A DNA stretch of 16,632 bases from CAIRNS01 sp049508565 (GTDB lineage Bacteria > Elusimicrobiota > Endomicrobiia > Endomicrobiales > CAIRNS01), in assembly GCA_049508565.1 (NCBI GenBank), contig JBELAT010000029.1, positions 1-16,632 of the forward strand, written 5' to 3'. A program made the translations under genes and the position numbers. Below are positions 1-7,783 of this stretch, piece by piece (position 1 is the stretch's first letter; every line of letters starts with the position of its first letter). The notes beneath the pieces are model-generated. The model saw nothing but the letters and a program-made list of their open reading frames with translations. It made no database searches and was not told the DNA's origin.

Positions 1-105
1 TGGTCCGCAAAACGAAATCGTTCTAAGACGAAGATTACCTGGAGTTTTACAAAGAACAAGGCTCGCGAAAAACTTAATAAAGTATATGACACTATTAAGA
101 ATTAA
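1..105 (+). CDS. 3' end of an unidentified gene, possibly a transposase
   Basis: Reading frame 1 is open from the window edge to a TAA at 103-105 and gives a very basic 34-residue tail with the core motif TWSFTKNKAREKLNKVY. The composition (Lys/Arg-rich, a Trp-x-Phe-Thr motif followed by an amphipathic Ala-Arg-Lys-Leu stretch) reminds me of the C-terminal tails of some DDE transposases. That is pattern memory, not an alignment. The start and all catalytic residues lie outside the window. A chance open frame of this length is possible. Nothing else was identified between here and the TPR gene stop at 237. Confidence 0.35.
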   Translation, partial: WSAKRNRSKTKITWSFTKNKAREKLNKVYDTIKN

Positions 106-236
106 CTTAACAACGTACTAGTAGTGCATCTGGACTGACGGATACGCAGGTGGGTCGGATAGTGAGTACCATCAAAAAATCTCAAAAACGAATATACCGA
201 TCTCATTATTGAAGCTCAACATGCCGTGCGAAGTAC

Positions 237-1361
237 CTACTTTTCTTCTCTGAGTCCTATGCCGTTACTTTGTAAAAATACTAGTGCCCGTCCTGAGCCA
301 AGTTTGTAGGCTTTCATCAAGTACTCGATTCCTTTTTCATGTTCGCCTTTTTTATAATACGCTGTACCGATACTGTAGCAGACGCGCGCATTTTTAGGTT
401 CTATGCTTATTGCTTGTTCCCACATCTCAATGGCTCTGTCCCTGAGTCCGTTTTCAAAATAAGCGTTGCCGATATTGCAATATACCTTGGGGTCGGTTGG
501 ATCGATACCGAGCGACCGGATATACATTTCTATTGATGTGTCTATATCGCCATTTTCGAAATAGGCATTTCCAATACTTGCGTAGGTTCTGGCGTCGTTC
601 GGGTCAATGTTGATGGCTGCACGATACATTTCTCTTGCCTTGGATCTATTGCCTATTTTGTGATACGCAATCCCGGTCAGGATGTATGTTTTTACGCTTT
701 CCTGGTTCATAGCAAGTGCTGTTTTCAATACACTTATCGCTTTGGTATAATCTCTTTTTTCCAGGTAGGCATTTCCCAGATTATAATAGACCTCAGTATG
801 TTGCGGTTTGAGATAGGCCGCTTTTTCCCACATTTCAATTGCAAGCGCGGTTCTACCCTTTTCGCTATAAGCGTTGCCCAGGCTGAAGTAAATATCTTCG
901 CATTGGGGATCGATTGCGACTGCCTTTTCCCACATCTCGATTGCCTGAGACATGTTCCCTTTTCTGGCGTAGACATTGCCGATGTCCCGATAGACGGCGG
1001 CTGATTTTGTGATCGTGTTGTTGGTTACCAGTTTCCCGCCATTGGGGGGATACATGACTATCGCAAATACGCCGGTCGCGACAACTATGGCGAGAGCCAA
1101 TTTCAATAAAATATTTTTTCTCGGGGCAATGACGATTGCGTCACCGCACGATTTGCAGAACTTTGCGTTACCGTACAATAATTTCCGCTTACAGTGAGAA
1201 CACAGTGTTTCTATAGTAAGATTTCTGGAACCGCAATGAATACAATAGAGGTGTGTCTCTTTGTCTAAAGAAACATCATGCAGCTGGTGTTCGCCTCTGC
1301 GGCGCGCGCCAGTTTGTCTGGAAAGGTCTTCGTTGCATGTGTAGTTATCGTTGAGTATCAT
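237..1361 (-). CDS. Zinc-ribbon, membrane-anchored TPR protein
   Basis: A 374-residue protein of unknown specific function. Residues 40-72 carry three CxxC pairs (C40/C43, C54/C57, C69/C72), a double zinc-ribbon-like module. A basic pair (R81, K82) and one hydrophobic helix (about 83-104) follow. By the positive-inside rule this puts the ribbon in the cytoplasm and the rest outside. Residues 121-358 are seven contiguous 34-residue TPR units with the recurring core GNAYxxxG and AIEMWEKA. Such proteins usually act as assembly scaffolds. I chose the ATG at 1361 because a GAG lies just upstream. An in-frame GTG at 1451 would add 30 residues but has no ribosome site and starts only about 12 bases after the predicted transcription start. 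The gene lies downstream of the glycosyltransferase but has its own promoter, so a role in the polysaccharide system is inferred only. Confidence 0.85.
   Translation of the reverse strand: MILNDNYTCNEDLSRQTGARRRGEHQLHDVSLDKETHLYCIHCGSRNLTIETLCSHCKRKLLYGNAKFCKSCGDAIVIAPRKNILLKLALAIVVATGVFAIVMYPPNGGKLVTNNTITKSAAVYRDIGNVYARKGNMSQAIEMWEKAVAIDPQCEDIYFSLGNAYSEKGRTALAIEMWEKAAYLKPQHTEVYYNLGNAYLEKRDYTKAISVLKTALAMNQESVKTYILTGIAYHKIGNRSKAREMYRAAINIDPNDARTYASIGNAYFENGDIDTSIEMYIRSLGIDPTDPKVYCNIGNAYFENGLRDRAIEMWEQAISIEPKNARVCYSIGTAYYKKGEHEKGIEYLMKAYKLGSGRALVFLQSNGIGLREEK
288..1001 (-). repeat. Seven tandem 102-bp TPR-coding units
   Basis: The TPR region is exactly seven in-phase units of 34 codons (102 bp) with no insertions. 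The DNA is partly conserved between units. For example, the plus-strand phrase cccacatctc or cccacatttc, from the WEKA/WEQA helix, recurs near 420, 830 and 932. This suggests growth by internal duplication. Units 3, 4, 5 and 7 have lost the Trp-Glu-Lys core. Confidence 0.85.
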
Positions 1362-1469
1362 TTTTTTCTCAATTACAAATGTAAAAAAGCCATTTTGATC
1401 ATTCAAGATGGCGCCGCAGTGTATCGAGCTTACTAAGAATTTTAATTGCACACAATACTATGCAAAATA

Positions 1470-1498
1470 ATTATACAATTTTTTAAGAAAACTTTCAA
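1470..1498 (-). promoter_or_regulatory. Sigma70-type promoter for the TPR gene
   Basis: On the minus strand the -35 box TTGAAA (1498-1493) and a perfect -10 box TATAAT (1475-1470) are separated by exactly 17 bp. Transcription would begin near 1463. That gives a leader of about 100 bases to the ATG at 1361, or about 12 to the alternative GTG at 1451. It makes the TPR gene independent of the upstream glycosyltransferase gene. Confidence 0.75.
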
Positions 1499-1560
1499 AC
1501 GGTAAGAGACCGAGCACTCTTTTCAGTGGTTTCTGACCCGAGTTGTTTCGAGGTTATATA

Positions 1561-1581
1561 ATTCTGTTAATGCTACAGAAT
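1561..1581 (-). other. Perfect 7-bp hairpin spanning the glycosyltransferase stop codon
   Basis: The inverted repeat ATTCTGT (1561-1567) and ACAGAAT (1575-1581) encloses a 7-base loop that includes part of the TAG stop of the glycosyltransferase gene. The stem is AT-rich and the minus-strand sequence after it is TATATAACC rather than a T-run, so it is not a convincing intrinsic terminator. It could be a weak mRNA 3' end or chance. Confidence 0.35.
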
Positions 1582-2832
1582 CTTTGTGGGCATATCAGCG
1601 GAGCGTTCAGTCTTATACCAGATGGCCTTTTCTTTTTTTATGACATCTTTTATAAATGCAGAGACGACTACGACAAGCCACAGCTGGCAATACGTAAAGT
1701 ACATCGCCATGACATAGAAAATATTGCTGGCACTATCTTCGTTTGGTTCACGCGAAAGCATAAGGACGATTTCACTGACGAACAGCAGGAACGCGGCGAT
1801 CCAGAGTTCAAGGAACGGTCCCTGGATACGAATAGTGACAATATTCAAAAGGCCCAGGACGAAAAATATGTTCGACAACAACATGGCGATAAAAAAGAGG
1901 TAGTACATCATGGAGAACACAAGAAATTCTATGCCGATGGCCTTGTTTTTAAAATTTTTAGCCTCTTTCCACAATTTGGCCAGCAGATAATTGTTGCCTC
2001 GAACCCAGCGGGTGCGCTGTTTGAGCCAAACCCGCACGGTGTCTGGTTCCTGTTCCCAGGTAATCGCCTGCGGCACGAATTTAATTTTACCTCCCGCCTG
2101 ATACAGTCGGGCGGAGAGTTCAGCGTCTTCGGTAAGCGCTGACTGATCCCATCCTCCGGCATCGAGCACGGTTTTTTTCCATATTATGAAATTAGTGCCC
2201 GGCAGTATGGCGATGTCGAACAGATATGAACGCCCGGCTTGTATAATCCATTGAAATGCCTGAGTTTCGATATTGACGAAACGGGTCATAACGGATTTGT
2301 TTCGGTTGATGGTCCGGAACTTGCCGATAGCGGCTATAAACTGGCGGTCGGCAAGGAGTTCTCGCGTCAGAATCTTGAGTGCATCGGGTTCGGGACGGTT
2401 GTCGGCATCATAAATGGCGATCAGTTCACCGGCAGCCTGTTTGACGGCGATGTTAAGGACACGCGATTTTCCCTGGCCGCTTTCTTCGCTTGGTATATTG
2501 ATGACTTTGAGTCGCGGGTCGTTGACTGCCTCGAGAATAGCGCGGGTCCGGTCGGTTGATCCATCATTAACAATAATCAATTCAAGTCTGTCCTGAGGGT
2601 AATCCAGGCGGAGCATGCATGCCACTGTCTCGTTGATGACACATTCTTCGTTACGCGCAGGGATGATAATGGTGAGCGGCGGAAGCTGGTCGTCGGGAAT
2701 CGATTTGCCTTTAAGTTTGCAGCGGCTATAGAGATAGCCCGCGCCGGTTAGTATTACCTGATACACCAGCATGACCCAGATGAGCGCCACAACAATGATA
2801 TACAGCAGTTCTACAAGCAGGTCCATAATCAT
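1573..2832 (-). CDS. Processive family 2 glycosyltransferase, exopolysaccharide synthase type (YdaM/PgaC/IcaA-like)
   Basis: A 419-residue inner-membrane synthase. It has an N-terminal membrane helix (about 6-30) and a cytoplasmic GT-A catalytic domain with NDGSTD (89-94), DAD (142-144), TED (234-236) and the QxxRW signature QRTRW (272-276). Hydrophobic segments follow at about 301-345 and 366-392. This D, DxD, TED, QxxRW set defines processive beta-glycan synthases that polymerise and extrude chains such as poly-N-acetylglucosamine or cellulose. The length matches the YdaM/PgaC/IcaA group, and there is no C-terminal PilZ domain. The start overlaps the stop of the upstream gene as ATGA, with no Shine-Dalgarno sequence, so translation is probably coupled. 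The sugar substrate cannot be read from the sequence. Family assignment is secure; the polymer is inferred from context. Confidence 0.93.
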   Translation of the reverse strand: MIMDLLVELLYIIVVALIWVMLVYQVILTGAGYLYSRCKLKGKSIPDDQLPPLTIIIPARNEECVINETVACMLRLDYPQDRLELIIVNDGSTDRTRAILEAVNDPRLKVINIPSEESGQGKSRVLNIAVKQAAGELIAIYDADNRPEPDALKILTRELLADRQFIAAIGKFRTINRNKSVMTRFVNIETQAFQWIIQAGRSYLFDIAILPGTNFIIWKKTVLDAGGWDQSALTEDAELSARLYQAGGKIKFVPQAITWEQEPDTVRVWLKQRTRWVRGNNYLLAKLWKEAKNFKNKAIGIEFLVFSMMYYLFFIAMLLSNIFFVLGLLNIVTIRIQGPFLELWIAAFLLFVSEIVLMLSREPNEDSASNIFYVMAMYFTYCQLWLVVVVSAFIKDVIKKEKAIWYKTERSADMPTKIL

Positions 2833-5800
2833 AAGGGGAGAGTTCCTTTAACATATTTTCGTTTAATTTGAATAAGAACGAATAGTCCGATAAATAAAAT
2901 ACTGGCAAAAAAACCAAAAATTATAATCAGTGAGAAAATGACGACGCCGGAAGACTCGATTATAAATGCAACGCCGCCTCCCATCGATAAATGTACGCTA
3001 TGGGTGCCTCCGGGAAGTTTGATCGAGAACCCGTGGTCGGCTTCATTGACCGTAAAGGATATTTTTTTGTCATCGACAAAGATCTTGGAAGGCCGTTTAT
3101 TGACCACGATGAGACAGGGTGCTGGACCCGCGTCATAGGCAAATTCAATGGCATTTGATATAAAATTTGCCCATTTAAGATCTGCGGAGATGTAACTGAG
3201 TCGCGGATGGAGACTGTTCATGTCAAAATAGCGGGGTTCAGGCGCGAAGGTGAGTGTATGCTCTCCGCCGGGAACGATGATACTTTCTCCCTCCATTGCA
3301 AACCAGGGCTCATTGTCAAGGTACGTGATAAGATTCTTTTTTCCGGCGTACACGGTTACCATTGATGGTGTAGTAACTTTCCATTGGTTATCAGACGTTG
3401 ATGAAATAGTGGTGTCGCGTGCAAGGACAGTGCTTATATTCCTAAAATCAGATTCATGGATTGTTTCTTCAGAATAAAAAACCGGCCGGCATCCCGGCAG
3501 GACCATGTTGTAGGTAATCTGGCGCATTTCTTCGCCGGTCGGCTTTTCAGCCGGCAGGCCACCTTCCCCTTGTTTGTGGCTGTCAAGAACGTTGCAGTCA
3601 AGTTGGAGCCTGGACGGATCTTTAACGAGTTTTCGGTAAAAAGCGCCCAGATATGCGTATCGTTCTGGCTTTCCCGACCAGAATGGAGATGAATCTTCTA
3701 CCTGGAGCGTCACATCGTATTTCTTCTGTAGTTGGATGGTGCGCTGCATATCCTCGGCAAGGAAATATTCAAGATTGGGTGCAAGAGACGTATCAATAAA
3801 GGTGACTATGATTTCGAACGTGTCTTTTTTCTTTCGAACCTTTGAGAGCATCTCAAGATATTGTTCTTTGAGATGGGAACACAAATCCCGGCGGAAGATG
3901 GCGAACTGCGTCCAGGCGGCGTTATTTGTTTTCCAGTAATACGGACTTTCTGCCCTAAAGAGTTCGATCGGGTCGAACCCGGCCTTCTCTTTGAAAGTTG
4001 TGCGAACCACGTTGTTCATGGGAGTAAACAGATCGGCGCGCTCCGGTCCGCTTAACGATTCGAAATAGAGTTCAGCAAGGTTCGCTCCGTCCCAGTCGTA
4101 TTTCAACAGTAAATCGCTCGTCTCATCAAGTGCTTTCTTGAGGCAATCGGGATCGGCAAGATTCATCAGCAGACGCCAGGAACCGCCTCCCTCTTTCAAG
4201 AGCGCTGTTTTCTCGCGCCATCGGGGATACTTGTTCCAGAACCTTTGATTGACCATCGGCGGTTCAAGCCAACAGTAGACAAGGACACCGTTCTCATGGC
4301 ATACTTTGATAAGGCGCGCATAATCGTAGGAGTACTTGTCATAAAAATGCCAGCCGCCGGCGTAGATTTTGTTGATGCCGTATTTCCGCCAGAGTTTAAC
4401 CAGTTTCTCGATGCTGATGAACTGTCGTGTACCCGGGTCGAAATACATTTCACTGGTCTTGCGTGCGGCCAGGAGTTGAAAATCAAATACCGTCTGCAGG
4501 GTTTCGATGAGAAAAGGGAAACGCGAATATCCGCGGTCGGTCAGGGGATCGAAATAGGTAGAAAAATATAAAAATGTTCCATTGCCGTATTTACCACTGA
4601 CGACCAGCGGAGCATTGGTTTGCTCTTCAACGTCCAGGACCCGGTATTGATCTTCAGAAGATTTGTAGACCGGCCACACATCGACAGACCCGGGCCAGAA
4701 CAAGGGGATTTCGGGGAACTGGAAATCGCGTATTTGTTTGACCTTGATAGGATCTTCAGCATTTTTTATATCGAAAGCGTCATTAATCTTGCTGGCACCG
4801 TCAAAAACCAGTCCGGCACCCGAACTGACCGCCTCTTTTATACGGGCGATGGCGTCTTCAGAGAGATTTTTTGCCGACGCAAGTGGAACGACGATAATAT
4901 CATACTCGCGCAGGTCCATGTTCAAAATGTCGGTGGTCGAGATCTCTTTACATTTGACGCCTGCAACGGACAATGAAAAACGCATCGACTGCAGGTCGTG
5001 TGCCTCAGCCGCATCTTTGGGATACACCGCTGGCACTATAAAGGCCATTTCCTTGACATCGTTAAGTTTTCCTGCCGGATTTTGCGGCCGGAGGAACCGG
5101 AAATAGTTGAGATCCTTTTTGGCGTATAACCAGATACGCTCTACTAATCCCGGTTCCAATGCTTCAGCAGGTTTTATGACAACGAAGTCGCCCTTGGCTG
5201 GTGCGACTTCCAGGGTTATCGGTTTTCCGGTGCCTTGTAAAATATTTTTCTTAATATCTTTACCGGCAGAATTATATTCTTCTTCGAAAATATAGCGCTC
5301 GCGGGTATCAATGTGTACTTTGGCGTTCCCGCAAATCACCGCTTCATCGGGAGCCGTGACTTGAGGAGAGAAATCTTTGATATCACCGAACTCGTAGCCC
5401 ATGCCCTTAAGTGAGTTGATAATTTTTTTGAGGTACGACACATTTATGAACGGATGAAAAAAGAAACTGGCATACCCGTCACGTACCGTCAGATTCAGCC
5501 GTGCGGCTTCGATAATAGGTTGCGCATCGGGTTTGTCGATGGGAACATATCCGCAGTTTTCAGGGATAACAAATTGGCCGTCAAGATTTCGTACTTCATA
5601 CGGGAAGAACTGATCGGTTCCCAGGTGGTCCATGGTGCCCGAACGTTCATACACACAGCTGAAATGCTTTTTGATCGCAATATAGGTTTCCCGTGAGGCA
5701 AAATAATGAGGAGTCTCCCAGGTTAAGGGATACACGTTATTATCGAGACATTCTTTGATAGATTTTTCGATTCGCAGAGATGCGTTCTCAACCGAGTTGC

Positions 5801-6824
5801 CCCGGATAGGTTTGTCGGCTATATCGTCCCAGAACTCATAGTCATCGGTCGAATTGCCGTGATACTGGTGTGTGTAGCCATGCAGAACGATGGTGCCGCC
5901 CAATGATGGTACGTCCCGGAGCAGCGAAAGAAGTTTCGGGTTATCCGCTAGATGCAGTTCCGTCCGTTCGGTAGGATTGATGTATATCGGAACGACACCG
6001 ACAGAAAAGGGGATTTTTTTGCCCGACAGGTAGCTTGTTAAGCGGCGAACGGCCTTTGCGTCACTGGTGGGATTAATATCCTCGATTCGTATTAATGCCG
6101 TGTGACGTTCCGGATGATTTTGATGAAGAATATCATGCAGTAAATCAGCGAAAGCAATGTATCGATCACGTTCCGTTGTGTACGAAAAAGGAGAATCCGC
6201 TACATACCAGAAGTTGCTCGCGTGAACAATGTACGGAACTTTTGCGCCTGCGTGATTGTAGGCGTATGAGACAACGTGCGCGATGGCGGGATTGTCTATT
6301 ATCACTATTTCAATATTGTCATCGCCCTTGGGAAAGATGACATTTTTGTAATCAATAGTATCGTACCCGTGATTTTCGCTGTACCCTTGATAATGAAACC
6401 CAAAAGTTTTTTTCACAAATTGCTGATCGATTTGTGCAATCTGATGATTTATCCATCCGAACGTCTTATTGTAATGGTAGAAATCATTTTTAAATGCTTC
6501 CGGTAAGGCGAATTTCTTTTCATAATTAATATAAAACACGGCATCATTGCGATCCATCGTTCCGGACTGATACTGAGCTACCGGTGCCAGTCGAACGCTG
6601 GTGTTGAAGTGTCCCATCAGGTTTGCCAGGTACTTTGCGTCCGTCAGTGCGGGTTCGCGCTGGTCAGATCCCTGATCATAGAGAATCAATATTTTTGCGG
6701 TTGTACTGGCAAAAGCGCTCAAGGATACGGCCAAAAACACCGCCATCACAATACCCGCGACTTTTATGCAATATTCAGCATATCGCTCCTGCACCATTTT
6801 TGTTATCCCATTTTTCACAGTCAT
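2829..6824 (-). CDS. Giant extracytoplasmic polysaccharide-modifying protein: DUF2334 deacetylase-like + GATase-like + glycoside-hydrolase-like barrel + membrane anchor
   Basis: A 1331-residue protein. Residues 18-40 form a signal peptide or anchor (AFA-S could be a cleavage site). An N-terminal alpha/beta region (about 41-235) leads into a DUF2334/YdaL-type deacetylase-like domain with E248-D249, HGYTHQYH (H315, H319, H322), E370/H373 and H457. A beta-rich linker follows, then a GATase-like fold (about 610-770) without the catalytic Cys I would expect. Next comes a TIM-barrel glycoside-hydrolase-like domain (about 790-1120) with WDGANLAE (D912, N915, E918) and E1043-D1044 as candidate acids. 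A beta region and a hydrophobic helix (about 1286-1318) end in a basic tail. The start at 6824 is preceded by GAGG at good spacing; an upstream in-frame start at 6911 lacks this. The stop overlaps the glycosyltransferase start. By family logic it deacetylates and trims the nascent polymer outside the membrane. Catalysis is inferred. Confidence 0.85.
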   Translation of the reverse strand: MTVKNGITKMVQERYAEYCIKVAGIVMAVFLAVSLSAFASTTAKILILYDQGSDQREPALTDAKYLANLMGHFNTSVRLAPVAQYQSGTMDRNDAVFYINYEKKFALPEAFKNDFYHYNKTFGWINHQIAQIDQQFVKKTFGFHYQGYSENHGYDTIDYKNVIFPKGDDNIEIVIIDNPAIAHVVSYAYNHAGAKVPYIVHASNFWYVADSPFSYTTERDRYIAFADLLHDILHQNHPERHTALIRIEDINPTSDAKAVRRLTSYLSGKKIPFSVGVVPIYINPTERTELHLADNPKLLSLLRDVPSLGGTIVLHGYTHQYHGNSTDDYEFWDDIADKPIRGNSVENASLRIEKSIKECLDNNVYPLTWETPHYFASRETYIAIKKHFSCVYERSGTMDHLGTDQFFPYEVRNLDGQFVIPENCGYVPIDKPDAQPIIEAARLNLTVRDGYASFFFHPFINVSYLKKIINSLKGMGYEFGDIKDFSPQVTAPDEAVICGNAKVHIDTRERYIFEEEYNSAGKDIKKNILQGTGKPITLEVAPAKGDFVVIKPAEALEPGLVERIWLYAKKDLNYFRFLRPQNPAGKLNDVKEMAFIVPAVYPKDAAEAHDLQSMRFSLSVAGVKCKEISTTDILNMDLREYDIIVVPLASAKNLSEDAIARIKEAVSSGAGLVFDGASKINDAFDIKNAEDPIKVKQIRDFQFPEIPLFWPGSVDVWPVYKSSEDQYRVLDVEEQTNAPLVVSGKYGNGTFLYFSTYFDPLTDRGYSRFPFLIETLQTVFDFQLLAARKTSEMYFDPGTRQFISIEKLVKLWRKYGINKIYAGGWHFYDKYSYDYARLIKVCHENGVLVYCWLEPPMVNQRFWNKYPRWREKTALLKEGGGSWRLLMNLADPDCLKKALDETSDLLLKYDWDGANLAELYFESLSGPERADLFTPMNNVVRTTFKEKAGFDPIELFRAESPYYWKTNNAAWTQFAIFRRDLCSHLKEQYLEMLSKVRKKKDTFEIIVTFIDTSLAPNLEYFLAEDMQRTIQLQKKYDVTLQVEDSSPFWSGKPERYAYLGAFYRKLVKDPSRLQLDCNVLDSHKQGEGGLPAEKPTGEEMRQITYNMVLPGCRPVFYSEETIHESDFRNISTVLARDTTISSTSDNQWKVTTPSMVTVYAGKKNLITYLDNEPWFAMEGESIIVPGGEHTLTFAPEPRYFDMNSLHPRLSYISADLKWANFISNAIEFAYDAGPAPCLIVVNKRPSKIFVDDKKISFTVNEADHGFSIKLPGGTHSVHLSMGGGVAFIIESSGVVIFSLIIIFGFFASILFIGLFVLIQIKRKYVKGTLPL

Positions 6825-6855
6825 GTATATTCCTCTTTTCAATTCTTGTTCAAAT

Positions 6856-6890
6856 AAAAAAACCACGAAGTTAAATGTACCGAGTGGTTT
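6856..6890 (-). terminator. Rho-independent terminator after cysE
   Basis: On the minus strand AAACCAC (6890-6884) pairs with GTGGTTT (6866-6860) around a 17-base loop. The helix runs straight into a T-run (seven T's, 6862-6856). It lies in the 83-base gap between cysE and the giant envelope gene. The stem is short and the loop long, so termination may be partial. I find no strong promoter between it and the ATG at 6824, so some read-through from cysE is possible. Confidence 0.6.
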
Positions 6891-6907
6891 AGTAAACGAC
6901 GGACGGT

Positions 6908-7645
6908 TCAAAGATAATATTCGATATTGGGGGAACTGTCTTCAAACTCCTCGTTAATCACTTTTTTCATGTGGGAGTCAGAGTCATCGATTTCGGTAGC
7001 AATTCCCTCTTTTGATTCGAGTTTGGCTATGCGTTGTTCAAGTTTTTCTTGTTCCTTGAGAACAAATTTAATTGCTTCGGCAATAGGGTCGGGGAGTTTG
7101 CCGTGTTCAAGTTTTTCGATGTCGGTAGAAGTAAAGCCCAGGCCGATTCGTGCCGGAACCCCGATGGCGGTGGCGCCGGCGGGTACGTCATGAACAACAA
7201 CGGAACCTGCGCCAATCCGCGAGTTTTCTCCCAGAACGATAGCCCCCAGTATGATGGCGTCGGATCCGACCACCACACCATCGAGTATAGTAGGATGGCG
7301 TTTCTTTTTTTCAAGTGATGTTCCGCCGAGAAGTACTCCCTTATAAAGAGTAACGTCGTCGCCAATTTCGGTGGTTTCACCGATCACAACACCCATGCCG
7401 TGATCGATAAAGAACCGGCGTCCAATCTCAGCGCCCGGGTGGATCTCAATGCCGGTAAGAAACCGGGCGGTGTGCGAGATGACCCGTGCAACAAAATACC
7501 ATCCGTGCCGGTACAGGCGGTGTGCAACACGGTGGAACAGGATCGCGTGCAAGCCCGGATAGCAAATAATAACCTCCAGCAGCGATCGTGCCGCAGGGTC
7601 CCGTTGAAAAATGGTTATGATATCTTCTTTAATTCGCTTAAACAT
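6908..7645 (-). CDS. cysE: Serine O-acetyltransferase
   Basis: The enzyme acetylates L-serine with acetyl-CoA to O-acetylserine, the committed step of cysteine synthesis in the cytoplasm. The 245-residue protein has the left-handed beta-helix hexapeptide repeats of the family. The conserved blocks are GIEIHPGAEIG (65-75), FFIDHGMGVVIGET with catalytic H82 (78-91), LLGGTS (105-110), KRHPTI (115-120) and IGAGSVVVHDVPAGATAIGVPARI (144-167). The acidic partner of the His is E67, as in Gram-positive CysE, rather than the Asp of E. coli. Beyond the core is an extra charged, probably helical tail (about 175-245) with an acidic end. AAGGA lies 8 bases before the ATG. The gene has its own promoter and a following terminator, so it is probably monocistronic. 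No cysteine synthase gene is nearby. Confidence 0.95.
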   Translation of the reverse strand: MFKRIKEDIITIFQRDPAARSLLEVIICYPGLHAILFHRVAHRLYRHGWYFVARVISHTARFLTGIEIHPGAEIGRRFFIDHGMGVVIGETTEIGDDVTLYKGVLLGGTSLEKKKRHPTILDGVVVGSDAIILGAIVLGENSRIGAGSVVVHDVPAGATAIGVPARIGLGFTSTDIEKLEHGKLPDPIAEAIKFVLKEQEKLEQRIAKLESKEGIATEIDDSDSHMKKVINEEFEDSSPNIEYYL

Positions 7646-7677
7646 TGTGTATATCCTTAAAAATAATATTGATTTTC

Positions 7678-7706
7678 ATGGTATATTTTAAGTAACCAGC
7701 TGTCAA
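7678..7706 (-). promoter_or_regulatory. Sigma70-type promoter of cysE
   Basis: On the minus strand a perfect TTGACA (7706-7701) is 17 bp from TACCAT (7683-7678, 4 of 6 matches to TATAAT). Transcription should start near 7671, leaving a leader of about 26 bases before the ATG at 7645. That is too short for a T-box or other large riboswitch, so control would have to act at the DNA level or on the enzyme. Confidence 0.65.
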
Positions 7707-7783
7707 CTCCAATACCGCTGTATCTATCACGGGTGAGCAATGCGGACATTTCTTGCGGTGATCGAGAGATATCATTCAATGAT

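Noticed and set aside
1361..1451. GTG start at 1451 extending the TPR protein by 30 residues.
   Set aside because: There is no ribosome site, the leader would be about 12 bases, and the added residues show no recognisable signal. The ATG at 1361 has an upstream GAG. It remains a possible alternative.
4245..4571. Plus-strand open frames of 60-120 codons antisense to the giant envelope gene.
   Set aside because: They are shadows of a long coding region whose minus-strand frame shows clear domain motifs. They show no protein-like motifs or ribosome sites.
7771..7783. Perfect short palindrome ATCATTCAATGAT directly after the ZIP stop.
   Set aside because: The one-base centre cannot form a hairpin and no T-run follows. 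It overlaps a small ATTGAAT tandem repeat and is best explained by chance AT-rich sequence.
7646..7783. T-box or other riboswitch before cysE.
   Set aside because: The best promoter leaves only about 26 transcribed bases before the ATG, too short for such an element.
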